A DNA stretch of 64,000 bases from Methanobacteriota archaeon (GTDB lineage: Archaea > Methanobacteriota > Methanobacteria > Methanobacteriales > Methanobacteriaceae), in contig JAKQFA010000028.1 in the NCBI GenBank assembly GCA_029556335.1, forward strand, positions 62,501-126,500, given 5' to 3'. Under the pieces are notes generated by a model that saw only the letters and a list, made by a program, of their open reading frames with translations, made no database searches and had not been told where the DNA came from. Positions 16,390 to 24,618 of this stretch are shown in pieces (position 1 is the first letter of the stretch; each line of letters begins with the position of its first letter). The position numbers and the translations under genes are program-made.

Positions 16390-17673
16390 ATGAAAAAAAC
16401 CGTGAATATAGGGCTTATTGGTTTTGGAACTATTGGGAGCGGAGTAGTAGAAACTTTTAATCGAAATTTACCCCTAATAGAAGACAAAGTTGGCGCAAAT
16501 TTGGTGCTGAGGAAAATCGTGGATCTGGATATCGTTACTGACCGAGGTGTGCAAGTTGATCCTCAACTACTTTCCACCAACGTTGATGACATACTGGAAG
16601 ATCCAGAAATGGATATAGTTATCGAACTAATTGGGGGCTATCAACCCGCTCTGAATTTCATTCTCAAAGCCATGAAGAATGGTAAACATGTGGTAACCGC
16701 CAACAAAGCCCTTCTAGCTAAACACTGGGAAGAAATTATGGAAACTGCCCGTGAAAACCAAGTTAGGGTGTGTTTTGAAGCTAGTGTAGGTGGTGGAATC
16801 CCACTTTTAGAGCCCCTCAATGATAGTTTGGCTGCTAACCAGATCCAATCTATTTATGGAATTATTAACGGTACCGCCAATTACATTCTGACCAAAATGA
16901 GTGAAGAAGGACGTGATTTTGAAGAAGTTCTTAAAGAAGCTCAAAAACTTGGTTATGCAGAACAGGACCCTACTTTTGATGTGGAAGGAGTTGACACCGC
17001 CCAAAAACTCATTATTCTAACCATTCTTGGGTTTGGGATTTTCATAGAGCAGGAAAAACTCCATGTGGAGGGTATAAGTATGATCACCCCCCAGGACATC
17101 CAATTCGCCTCTCGAGAATTGGGTTGTGTTATTAAGCTGCTGGCCATATCCCAGTTGGTGGATGGAAGTCTGGAGGTTAGGGTGCACCCCACCCTGTTAC
17201 CAGAAGACCATCTTTTGGCCGCGGTTAAAGGAGTGTTCAACGGAATTTACATTGTAGGTGATGTGGTGGGGCCAGTGATGATGTACGGCCCCGGCGCAGG
17301 AATGTTACCAACTGCCAGTGCTGTAGTCTCAGATTGCATGGATATCATAGGGGCTCCTGAGAAACCACTATATTATGGGCCGCAAAAAAGCAATGTAGAT
17401 AGTATAAAACCCATGTCTGAAGTTGAATCCCGTTACTATCTTCGGATATCAGCCATTGACAAGCCAGGGGTTCTACACGCCATATCGGGTATTTTAAGTG
17501 GTCTGAATATAAGTATAGAGTCTGTGAACCAGGAAAAAAGAGACGAAGGCCATGAAGTTCCTATATTCATAGTTACTCATCACGCTAAAGAGCAGAATAT
17601 GCTTCAAGCCGTGGAAATGATTGAAAACTTGGAATCAGTCACGAAAGATATGGTTTTTATCAGAATTCTCTAG
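16390..17673 (+). CDS. hom: Homoserine dehydrogenase with ACT domain
   Basis: Reduces aspartate semialdehyde to homoserine for threonine and methionine synthesis. The N-terminal Rossmann motif is NIGLIGFGTIGSGVVETF; VVTANKALLAKHW and FEASVGGGIPLLEPL mark the substrate site, and the catalytic region is YAEQDPTFDVEGVDTAQKL. A C-terminal ACT domain (YYLRISAIDKPGVLHAISG) suggests feedback control by threonine. About 427 residues. Three in-frame ATGs (16366, 16381, 16390) are possible; the last gives the usual MKKTVNIGLIG start. Confidence 0.95.
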   Translation: MKKTVNIGLIGFGTIGSGVVETFNRNLPLIEDKVGANLVLRKIVDLDIVTDRGVQVDPQLLSTNVDDILEDPEMDIVIELIGGYQPALNFILKAMKNGKHVVTANKALLAKHWEEIMETARENQVRVCFEASVGGGIPLLEPLNDSLAANQIQSIYGIINGTANYILTKMSEEGRDFEEVLKEAQKLGYAEQDPTFDVEGVDTAQKLIILTILGFGIFIEQEKLHVEGISMITPQDIQFASRELGCVIKLLAISQLVDGSLEVRVHPTLLPEDHLLAAVKGVFNGIYIVGDVVGPVMMYGPGAGMLPTASAVVSDCMDIIGAPEKPLYYGPQKSNVDSIKPMSEVESRYYLRISAIDKPGVLHAISGILSGLNISIESVNQEKRDEGHEVPIFIVTHHAKEQNMLQAVEMIENLESVTKDMVFIRIL

Positions 17674-17711
17674 ACCAAATATTATTACCATCGTAAGATT
17701 TATTAATATTA

Positions 17712-17728
17712 AGTAATAATTTATTACT
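17712..17728. promoter_or_regulatory. Palindrome upstream of the Cas4-like gene
   Basis: AGTAATAA-T-TTATTACT, a perfect 8-bp inverted repeat about 30 bases upstream of the TTG start at 17758, in the position expected for a TATA or operator element. The surrounding 80 bases are almost pure A and T. Confidence 0.35.
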
Positions 17729-17757
17729 AATTTTTATGTCAATAGGTGGGTGATTGA

Positions 17758-18567
17758 TTGATCAGTGCAAGCTCCATATCCGAATTCCTTTACTGTCCTT
17801 TGAAAGCCTATTTAAAGTATGTGCAGGGATATGAAATATCCAGCGAAACCTATTTAATTGGAAAACTAACACATGAACTTTTTAGAGGTTTTAATGAAAT
17901 AACCATACGTAATCTTTGGTCATTGGACCCCACGATGACCTTAAACGAAATATCCAGTCAGCTTTGGGATGATGTTCCCTCCTTAATCAAAAAAATCATT
18001 TATAAAAAAGATTATCGAGACATCATAGATGGAGAGACAGTTAAAGAGATATATGAAACATTGGAAGACCAGTTCAAATTGGACGCCTTCCAACTGGTAT
18101 TCAAATCACGCAAAATGTTGAATATGGGAATGAGTGGGGATGAAATAGCAGATATCCTATTCCCTCCCGCCATGGTAGAATTTTGGATGGAAAGTCGTTC
18201 ACTTGGACTGCGTGGAAAGGTAGACCGAATAGAAATTGAAGACGGTGCTTATTTTCCAGTGAAAATAATAACCGGAACTCCACCAGTTAAAGGAGTTTGG
18301 AAGTCACACGCAATGCAATTAGTGGCATATGCCATATTAATGGAGGAAACCTTTCAGAAAGAAATTAGGGTAGGATTTGTAGACTACGTGCTAGTCGGGG
18401 AGAGAAAACCAGTTATGATAAGTCAGGAAATGAGAGAAGAGTTTTACAATACCTTCAATGAAATGGAAAGCATGATGTTAGAAGGATACGTTCCAGAAGC
18501 CACCCCCAGTGGTAAAAAATGTAAAAAATGTGAATATAGGGAATTTTGTGAATATGGAGATGGTTAA
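17758..18567 (+). CDS. Cas4-like RecB-family Fe-S protein with substituted nuclease motif
   Basis: A 269-residue protein built like a Cas4/RecB exonuclease: SSISEFLYCPLKAYL with the first cluster Cys, the GxxxHE motif GKLTHELF, the motif II Asp in LRGKVDRIE, the QxxxY motif MQLVAYA, and a C-terminal CKKCEYREFC that completes a four-Cys [4Fe-4S] site. At the place where the family has PVExKxG with the catalytic Glu and Lys, this protein reads FPVKIITG, so both are replaced. It may bind DNA without cutting. TTG start supported by GGTGGGTGA. No CRISPR array or other cas gene is present nearby. Confidence 0.75.
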   Translation: MISASSISEFLYCPLKAYLKYVQGYEISSETYLIGKLTHELFRGFNEITIRNLWSLDPTMTLNEISSQLWDDVPSLIKKIIYKKDYRDIIDGETVKEIYETLEDQFKLDAFQLVFKSRKMLNMGMSGDEIADILFPPAMVEFWMESRSLGLRGKVDRIEIEDGAYFPVKIITGTPPVKGVWKSHAMQLVAYAILMEETFQKEIRVGFVDYVLVGERKPVMISQEMREEFYNTFNEMESMMLEGYVPEATPSGKKCKKCEYREFCEYGDG

Positions 18568-18590
18568 AGAAAAAAAATAAGTATAGACCA

Positions 18591-18600
18591 CCCCCCCCCC
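18591..18600. repeat. Poly-C homopolymer (10 bases) between convergent genes
   Basis: Ten consecutive C between the Cas4-like gene and the cupin gene, inside a short C-rich stretch in an otherwise AT-rich gap. It lies outside both frames, so phase variation of a protein is unlikely. It may be a terminator element or a spot prone to length errors in sequencing. Confidence 0.6.
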
Positions 18601-18625
18601 ACCGAGGCGGCTTCCACAATCCCCA

Positions 18626-18949
18626 CTAGGAACGGATCATGGTTAGAACCATCTTGAACTTCTCCACCGCATGAAGAGCATGGGGGATGTTGGCGGGCAT
18701 GATGATCATGTCCCCCTCATCCACTAAGTTTTTGTTACCAGCGATGATAATTTCTGCTCGGCCATCGATTACTTGTACCATGGCATCGAAGGGGGCTGTG
18801 TGTTCACTTAAACCTTCACCTATGTCAAATGCGAATATGGATACAGTTCCGGTTTCTTTTCTTATTATTTCTCTACTAACCACTGAACCTTCCTGATATT
18901 CTATTAAATCGTCTAATCTTATTGGTATGGATTCTAGTTCTTTAGACAT
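18626..18949 (-). CDS. Small cupin-domain protein
   Basis: A 107-residue single-domain cupin. Motif 1 is degenerate (GLSEHTAPFDAMVQVIDG, one His and a terminal Gly) and motif 2 is LVDEGDMIIMPANIPHAL with a metal-binding His. Such stand-alone cupins bind a metal and a small ligand; the substrate is not visible. GAGGTG precedes the ATG. It follows the DUF6448 gene by 14 bases in the same direction. Confidence 0.85.
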   Translation of the reverse strand: MSKELESIPIRLDDLIEYQEGSVVSREIIRKETGTVSIFAFDIGEGLSEHTAPFDAMVQVIDGRAEIIIAGNKNLVDEGDMIIMPANIPHALHAVEKFKMVLTMIRS

Positions 18950-18963
18950 TAACGCACCTCTAT

Positions 18964-19467
18964 TTATCCTTGTTCCATAAATTCATATAATTTATCCAAG
19001 TACCGGATAAAATCCTGCATGGATGATATGTAGTCCCGTCCTGATTCTATATCTTTTAGTTCATAATCTTTTTTGGAAAGAACATCCTCGAAACGTGTTT
19101 GTATATCCTCTTGCATGAATGAAACCATAAAATTTATGAGATCCAGTGAATTATCTTTTTTTAGAGCTTCTTCAGCCAGAGTCAGTGCAGGGCGCCGGTT
19201 GTATCCTGCGGGTTTGATTCCATGGTATGGTTTTCCTCGGCCGGAGAGGTGGAGTCGGACTGCAGTTTCGAAGAACCAGTAGTCCGCCAGTTCCGCGGCA
19301 CTGGCACTTAACTCCCGCACTATAATAGTTCTCTCGAATGCTTCCTTAAGTTCTCCTTCATGTTCTAATGGTACAAAAGGAAGAACATAGTTCACATTTT
19401 CCATATCTAGAGCTTTTTCAGCGGCATTAACTACTGGTCCGTCCATACTTTCAGAATGGGGTGGCAT
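18964..19467 (-). CDS. DUF6448-like protein
   Basis: A 167-residue protein beginning MPPHSESMDGPVVNAAEKAL, with VNYVLPFVPLEHEGELKEAF, AELADYWFFETAVRLHLSG and PYHGIKPAGYNRRPAL, which I recognise as the DUF6448 family seen in anaerobes and methanogens. The function is unknown. Histidines at the start (PPHSES) and centre (RLHLSG, PYHG) could bind a metal. GGAGG upstream selects the ATG at 19467. Cotranscribed with the cupin gene. Confidence 0.75.
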   Translation of the reverse strand: MPPHSESMDGPVVNAAEKALDMENVNYVLPFVPLEHEGELKEAFERTIIVRELSASAAELADYWFFETAVRLHLSGRGKPYHGIKPAGYNRRPALTLAEEALKKDNSLDLINFMVSFMQEDIQTRFEDVLSKKDYELKDIESGRDYISSMQDFIRYLDKLYEFMEQG

Positions 19468-19619
19468 CACAAACCTCCTATATAAATTCTTTGTGTGTCT
19501 ACTATGTTCTTGGAATTATAAAATTGTACACCACCACCAGAGAGCCATGAAAAGCTTCAATCAAAAGTGGAAAAAAATTTAAATTCTTATAAAATCATAT
19601 TACTAATGTGGTGATATAA

Positions 19620-19898
19620 ATGGCAAGTAACGAGGAACTCCTGAAAAAATGTGAAAATCTAGACGATAGTACTGTGATGGGATCCTGCCAAGTCCTCCTT
19701 AAAATGATGGGCGAAAAAGAGGTAGAAATTGAAGAAGAAAAGGGACAAACTTACCTGCAAATGGCAGAAAACTTGAAGCCACAAGATGTTTCCAAGGTAC
19801 TTCAACTGGCATTGAAAGTCAGGGAAAGCGGGGACATAAAGGACCCTGATCTGAAAAATGCCGCCAGTAGATTGATAAGAGCCATTGAAATGAGTTAA
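19620..19898 (+). CDS. Small conserved helical protein of unknown function
   Basis: A 92-residue soluble, mostly helical protein (ELLKKCENLDDSTVMGSCQV, then MGEKEVEIEEEKG and PQDVSKVLQLALKVRESG). GGTGAT precedes the ATG and a TATA-like AAATTCTTATAAAATC lies upstream. No motif recognised. Its end nearly touches the end of the convergent ACT-domain gene. Confidence 0.65.
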   Translation: MASNEELLKKCENLDDSTVMGSCQVLLKMMGEKEVEIEEEKGQTYLQMAENLKPQDVSKVLQLALKVRESGDIKDPDLKNAASRLIRAIEMS

Positions 19899-19901
19899 AT
19901 A

Positions 19902-20558
19902 CTAAAATTTTTTTCTTTTTAATTTTTTAAGGTCAAATATGGCAGTTTCAGCCACTGCCATTACCGCCATCACCCCAGCTTGAACTGGATCCGTAATCAC
20001 CAGATCTGCTTTCTGGGTAACGCTGCCTGGCATGTTGAGGCTGATGACAATGACGCCATGTTCACTTTTTATTTCTTCTATGGCCTGGGTAATAGCGCCC
20101 CCCATGATGGAGCCGGCTAGGACCAGAACACCCACCCTGGGAAGTCTTCCCACCGCTGATACCGCTTCGGCAAGTTCTTTTTCTCCCACCAAAGGTATGG
20201 TGTCCACACTGATCCTTTCCCCCCGGATGTTGTGTCGGTCAGCTTCGGTGATGGCACCATGGGCTACCATTGCCACTTGAGCGCCGCCCCCAATAATGAT
20301 GATACGTTTACCATAAATATCTGAAAGGGAACGGTGGATTTCAACCTCCTGCACGGCTTCGAAGCTTCGGATCTTGTCTATGAATATCTCGATGTTTTTA
20401 ACATCCTCCAGTTCCATGTAGATAGAGCCTGAGTCCTTATCTTCAATGAAAAGGTGGGTGTAGGTGATATTTATCCCGCACCGTGCCATCAGGGCACTTA
20501 TATCATTAAGAACCCCGGGTTCATTTCGGGCTTTGATATTTATGGCGATTTCCTTCAT
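19902..20558 (-). CDS. ACT-domain protein (DUF5612), possible EhbQ
   Basis: A 218-residue protein with an N-terminal ACT domain (IAINIKARNEPGVLNDISAL) and a C-terminal Rossmann-like part (KRIIIIGGGAQVAMVAHGAI, VGVLVLAGSIMGGAITQAI, DLVITDPVQAGVMAVMAVAE). The architecture matches the archaeal DUF5612 family. It is the first leftward gene beyond ehbP, the place of the predicted regulatory subunit gene ehbQ in related methanogens, though here a 520-base gap separates it. Assignment to ehbQ is inference. Confidence 0.7.
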   Translation of the reverse strand: MKEIAINIKARNEPGVLNDISALMARCGINITYTHLFIEDKDSGSIYMELEDVKNIEIFIDKIRSFEAVQEVEIHRSLSDIYGKRIIIIGGGAQVAMVAHGAITEADRHNIRGERISVDTIPLVGEKELAEAVSAVGRLPRVGVLVLAGSIMGGAITQAIEEIKSEHGVIVISLNMPGSVTQKADLVITDPVQAGVMAVMAVAETAIFDLKKLKRKKF

Positions 20559-20740
20559 TTATATCACTGTTAGTTGAGCTCTAAAAAAACTGGTTGGTAA
20601 TTTATATGACGCCTCCCAGGATATAAATTTGATAAATAGGGAGATTTATTTTTGTAAGGTTTTATCCCGGCAGAGGACTAGAAGATACCCGTGTAGCGTC
20701 TACACCAATGGTAAATTGAAAAAAAGGACTAAGTTGTACT

Positions 20741-21072
20741 GATAAAATCTGTCTGGAAGAAGTTGTTGGGCAAGATCCCAGGTTATAGAGGATGTAAGGG
20801 TTTTTCAGCCCTTCATCCAAGACATGCCCCATGGGGTATTTGGGAGGCATTGCTCCCCTTAAAAAAGATTATTTGGATGATATGAAACCTATCCGATTGC
20901 TGTATGGGTTGTAAGTTGTAGATTTATCTTTGGCACCGGAGTCCAGGTGATACCTACCATAATTCCCCCTGCCACCTTATTCTTGAAGGATGCAAAAGAT
21001 ATAGCAGGAAAATCGTGCACAAAAACAAATAGTGGATTATATAGCCGGAGCAAAAAAAAATTGATGCAATGA
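20741..21072 (+). pseudogene. Probable decayed gene in the gap before ehbP
   Basis: Protein-like pieces on the plus strand in changing frames: VWKKLLGKIPGYRG near 20750, GYLGGIAPLKKDYLDDMKP ending at a stop near 20910, and GTGVQVIPTIIPPATLFLKD to a stop at 21070-21072. At least two frame changes separate them and none has a start codon. No family recognised with confidence. The rest of the 20559-21081 gap is AT-rich. Confidence 0.3.
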
Positions 21073-21081
21073 TACTTGATG

Positions 21082-21345
21082 TTAATTCATCTCTGCCTTT
21101 AATTTCTCCAGCCTAGCTTTGGCCTTTCGGAATTTACTGAGGTAATTGTCTTCTTCAGTTAGTGGAATGACTTCCAGTCCCAGTTTACGGTGTTCATCAA
21201 GCCATTCTTCGTTAAATACCGGTACCTCAATCTTGATGAACTCTTCCGTAGGATTCACCACAATTACGTTACGGTATGGAAAGTCCCATTCTACAATATA
21301 ACCCCCCAAACTGATTATGTGCAGGGGTCTTATTACAATTTTCAT
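21082..21345 (-). CDS. ehbP: Energy-converting hydrogenase B subunit P
   Basis: A small soluble protein of 87 residues (MKIVIRPLHIISLGGYIVEW, then VVNPTEEFIKIEVPVFNEEW) without cysteines or membrane helices, in the position of ehbP downstream of ehbO. Its role in the complex is unknown; it probably lies on the cytoplasmic face. GGTGAT precedes the ATG. Identified mainly by operon position. Confidence 0.85.
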   Translation of the reverse strand: MKIVIRPLHIISLGGYIVEWDFPYRNVIVVNPTEEFIKIEVPVFNEEWLDEHRKLGLEVIPLTEEDNYLSKFRKAKARLEKLKAEMN

Positions 21346-21389
21346 TTAATCACCATGTTTTTGGAATTTGAACAACTACTTTTACATTA

Positions 21390-22379
21390 TTACAGGAAGG
21401 CCGCCACTATAGCCAACACTCCCAGTATTGATACCGCAGCCACGGTAGGATAGAACTGTTTGTAAGTAAATATGGGGGAAAAGGCACTCATGACGGCCAT
21501 AAGCATTGGGAAGAGCAGGGCAACTACCAGGGTAATTATAAAGCTGGGGTTAAGGATGTTGGGAGCAATCCCCAAAAAAAGGGTGGCAAAGAGGCTGGCC
21601 AGGACGAACATCAGGAACCCTCGGGTCAAGTAAACATAAGAACGATATTTAGCTGCATATTCAAGATAGGGTCCCTCAATGACGTCTGCTTTGGTTTTTA
21701 AGATGGCGAAGGGATACTCATTTAAAAGTATCATGTAGCCAATGAAGAATACAACTGCACCCAAGATCCCTGCCACGGTGAAGAGGATGGGTCCGTTTTG
21801 CTGCTGGTAAGCCACGATGTCGGAAAGATATATACTTCCCGTTACAGCCACAGAAACGAATAGGGCAATGTAGATCGGGAAGGAACCGAAGGCTATGAGT
21901 CGGAATGCTCTTAGGGCACTGAGCTCTTCCACAAATGTACGGGGAGTTTCAGGATGTTTAGCCCCTTTAGCCATGTCTGGGAAGGGCATACGCACGGAAA
22001 GAACGGATTTGGAGAGGCTGCCCATGAACATGTACATTATCTCTTCCACCTTTAAAAATCCAATAATGGCAATAACACTGGCAAATGCTCCTAAAAAGTA
22101 CATTTCAGGGATCAAGATTACTAAGAGTATCAGGACTACAATTAAGCTGATGAGGGGTAATGCATTGTAAAGCTTCGGCATAGGGGAGTTGGGATCTATG
22201 GTTTGCTTAAAAAAGAATTTGAGCGGAGCCATGACCCCTGGGCTGGTAATGGGGGGTCCTACCCTTTGCTGGATCCGGGCGTGGATGAACTTGCGTTCTA
22301 TACCCGGTAGCAGGAGGCTGACGATGAATGCCACTACCAAGGTGCCAATTACTCCTATCAGGGAATATGTGATGTTCAT
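21390..22379 (-). CDS. ehbO: Energy-converting hydrogenase B subunit O (NuoH-like)
   Basis: Integral membrane subunit of 329 residues with about eight helices, homologous to NuoH/HycD, which links the hydrogenase module to ion transport. Family marks are the charged loop GIERKFIHARIQQRVGPP (the ERK..R.Q.R.GP signature) and the acidic loop LNEYPFAILKTKADVIEGPY. GAGGAGA precedes the ATG; 10 bases separate it from ehbN. Confidence 0.93.
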   Translation of the reverse strand: MNITYSLIGVIGTLVVAFIVSLLLPGIERKFIHARIQQRVGPPITSPGVMAPLKFFFKQTIDPNSPMPKLYNALPLISLIVVLILLVILIPEMYFLGAFASVIAIIGFLKVEEIMYMFMGSLSKSVLSVRMPFPDMAKGAKHPETPRTFVEELSALRAFRLIAFGSFPIYIALFVSVAVTGSIYLSDIVAYQQQNGPILFTVAGILGAVVFFIGYMILLNEYPFAILKTKADVIEGPYLEYAAKYRSYVYLTRGFLMFVLASLFATLFLGIAPNILNPSFIITLVVALLFPMLMAVMSAFSPIFTYKQFYPTVAAVSILGVLAIVAAFL

Positions 22380-22389
22380 GTTAATCTCC

Positions 22390-23517
22390 TCATATCTTGA
22401 TTATCTGAATTGCTCTATCAGTACAGGTGAAACAGGGGTCGCACTGTACAATGGACAGTTGAGCGTCAGTAATATGATGTCCAATACAGGCATGCTGCAT
22501 GGCACCTATGTTTGCCATGGACGGCGTCCTGATTACACAGTGTCTCACCCGGCCGTCCTCCAGGGCATAAGAATGATAAAGTGTCCCCCTAGGTACCTCA
22601 ATATAACTCTTGGTAAGGGGTGTGTCTTTCATCTCCCAACTACGGTTTGTTATAGGACCATCCGGAAGATCCCTGATGGCCTGGCGGATGATCTTGATGG
22701 ACTCCAGGTTTTCGAAAACCCTGGTTAAAAGCTGGGCTTTCACATCACCACCATCCTGGGTGATGACATCAAATTCGAATGGATCGTACTCTTTCATCTC
22801 AGTTCTAAGATCACTTTCAACTCCTGTAGCCCTTAATGTAGGCCCAGTACAAGCCAGCCTCAATGCATCTTTTTGACTAATAACCCCTACATCAGTGATC
22901 CTGCTCATAACCATGGGATCAGAAACGAATCGGTCAGCAAAGGCGGCTAATCTTTCTTCCATTAAATCCATACCATCCTTTAGTTTCTGGATCCGCTTGT
23001 CATCCAGTTCACATCGCGGACGGACCCCTCCAAGGATGGGTGCCCCATATTGCACCCGGTTCCCCCCGATCATCCCTAACAGATCCATCACTGTTTCCCG
23101 AATGTAGAACAATCGCATGGCAAAGGTTTCATGACCTAGAACCTCGTTTCCATGGGCCAGATAGAGGAAATGGCTGTGTAGTCTTTCCATTTCTTCCATT
23201 ATTATCCTGATGTATTGTGCTCTTTCCGGCACTTCAATATCCAGTGCCTTTTCTGCCACCAGACAGGAGTTCCAGATATGACTGTTTGAACATATCCCAC
23301 AGATTTTCTCTGTAAGGCTGTTGGCCTTCTCCACAGGGAGGCCTTCCATTATTCGTTCCACTCCCCGATGATTTACTCCAACTGTTATCTCTGCATCCCG
23401 GACTATTTCGTCTTCAACAAATAACCGAACTCGGTATGGTTCTAGCGCGGCAGGATGGACCGTTCCCATTGGAATTTCGGCCTCGATTACCGTTTGTTTT
23501 TCTTTGTCATCATCCAT
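22390..23517 (-). CDS. ehbN: Energy-converting hydrogenase B large subunit ([NiFe] catalytic)
   Basis: The 375-residue catalytic subunit. The nickel ligands are both present: EKICGICSNSH (C73, C76) and near the end CDPCFTCTDRAI (DPCxxC, C362 and C365). Only ten residues follow the last ligand (DRAIQIIKI), so there is no C-terminal extension to be cleaved, as is usual for Ech/Ehb types. The enzyme uses H2 and the ion gradient to reduce low-potential ferredoxin for anabolic CO2 fixation. AGGTG precedes the ATG. Confidence 0.96.
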   Translation of the reverse strand: MDDDKEKQTVIEAEIPMGTVHPAALEPYRVRLFVEDEIVRDAEITVGVNHRGVERIMEGLPVEKANSLTEKICGICSNSHIWNSCLVAEKALDIEVPERAQYIRIIMEEMERLHSHFLYLAHGNEVLGHETFAMRLFYIRETVMDLLGMIGGNRVQYGAPILGGVRPRCELDDKRIQKLKDGMDLMEERLAAFADRFVSDPMVMSRITDVGVISQKDALRLACTGPTLRATGVESDLRTEMKEYDPFEFDVITQDGGDVKAQLLTRVFENLESIKIIRQAIRDLPDGPITNRSWEMKDTPLTKSYIEVPRGTLYHSYALEDGRVRHCVIRTPSMANIGAMQHACIGHHITDAQLSIVQCDPCFTCTDRAIQIIKI

Positions 23518-23567
23518 GAGCTTACACCTTCATAAAATTTATCATTCAGTTTTGATTGGTGACCAAA

Positions 23568-24014
23568 TTATTCTGCATCCAATATTAATGGTAAAGCAGA
23601 CACTAAGCCAGCCACGATGTCTTGTGGACGCACTGCACATCCCGGTACTCTAGCATCGACTGGTATTATTTTATCCACAGGGCCGGCAATTTCCTCTGAT
23701 GGAATATCACCGTGGCAGTTCTTGTATACTCCCCCCATAAGGGCGCAGGCCCCAGCCGCAACCACGGCCTTGGGTTCGGGTATGGCTTTATATATTTCTC
23801 TTAATGGTCCTTCATTATGTTTGGTTACTGGACCTGTAACTACCAAAACATCGGCTTCTCGAGGATTCCAGGTTAAAAAGACTTTATACTGTTCGGCATC
23901 AAATTTAGGGGATAAAATGCAATTAACTATTTCTATATCGCAGCCATTGCATCCACCAGTGTACACCAACATCACGTGCACAGCTCGTCCCCGAGAATAT
24001 GATTTTAGGCTCAT
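23568..24014 (-). CDS. ehbM: Energy-converting hydrogenase B small subunit
   Basis: A 148-residue NuoB-like subunit that carries the [4Fe-4S] cluster nearest the active site. Ligand motifs are GGCNGCDIEIVNC (C22, C25), GACALM and VPGCAVRPQDI. It partners EhbN, whose gene follows after 50 bases. AGAGGAAT precedes the ATG. Confidence 0.95.
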   Translation of the reverse strand: MSLKSYSRGRAVHVMLVYTGGCNGCDIEIVNCILSPKFDAEQYKVFLTWNPREADVLVVTGPVTKHNEGPLREIYKAIPEPKAVVAAGACALMGGVYKNCHGDIPSEEIAGPVDKIIPVDARVPGCAVRPQDIVAGLVSALPLILDAE

Positions 24015-24123
24015 ATGATTCCTCTTAATTGTTTTTAGGATAATTTAAGATATATTGATTTCTTATAAGATTTTTTAATGAAAATTCACAATGAATTATT
24101 GTTACGCGTGTTTCACAATTCTC

Positions 24124-24618
24124 CTAGTTCTCTTCATTTCTTCTCTTTCTGATGATGGTATTATCAGCCAAGTACTGTGATATGAAGGCAATTTTATCCT
24201 CTGAAATTTTTACTGGCTTTTCTAAGAGCTGGGAAACGTCCAATTCAACTTCTCCCACATCATTGGGATGTATGGTTCCTGCCTCACCAAATAAGGCATA
24301 TAATGGGCAAAAATCATGGCAGTAGTAGCAGTTGACACATTTTTTACTGTGAAGGACTGGTAACTGGGTTTTGGTGAGTCCTTCCATCAGTTCCACGGGT
24401 TCATCCAGGGCTACCATTTCTATGGCTTGGGTGGGACATGCGTTACTGCATCCTCCACATCCTATACAGGGAACCTTGGCTACCTTTTCGGTGGGCGTTA
24501 CCCGGCCTTCTAGGATCATGTTGCGTAGTTCCATATCAGTTACCCTGTCTGTGGCGAATATTATCCTCTTCAGGTTGGTGAAGACACCTTCCAGGAATAT
24601 GAGAAATAGATTCTTCAT
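24124..24618 (-). CDS. ehbL: Energy-converting hydrogenase B ferredoxin subunit
   Basis: A 164-residue 2[4Fe-4S] ferredoxin-like subunit with motifs CIGCGGCSNACP and CVNCYYCHDFCP, resembling the NuoI-type electron carrier. The N-terminal 45 residues (KNLFLIFLEGVFTNLKRIIF) could lie against the membrane. The ATG overlaps the stop of ehbK by four bases. A 109-base AT-rich spacer separates it from ehbM. Confidence 0.9.
   Translation of the reverse strand: MKNLFLIFLEGVFTNLKRIIFATDRVTDMELRNMILEGRVTPTEKVAKVPCIGCGGCSNACPTQAIEMVALDEPVELMEGLTKTQLPVLHSKKCVNCYYCHDFCPLYALFGEAGTIHPNDVGEVELDVSQLLEKPVKISEDKIAFISQYLADNTIIRKRRNEEN

Noticed and set aside
17758..18567. A CRISPR-Cas locus suggested by the Cas4-like gene
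   Set aside because: No direct-repeat array and no cas1, cas2 or effector gene occurs in the window; solitary Cas4-like proteins are common in archaea.
18591..18600. Phase-variable poly-C tract
   Set aside because: It lies between convergent genes, outside both reading frames, and not in a promoter position for either.
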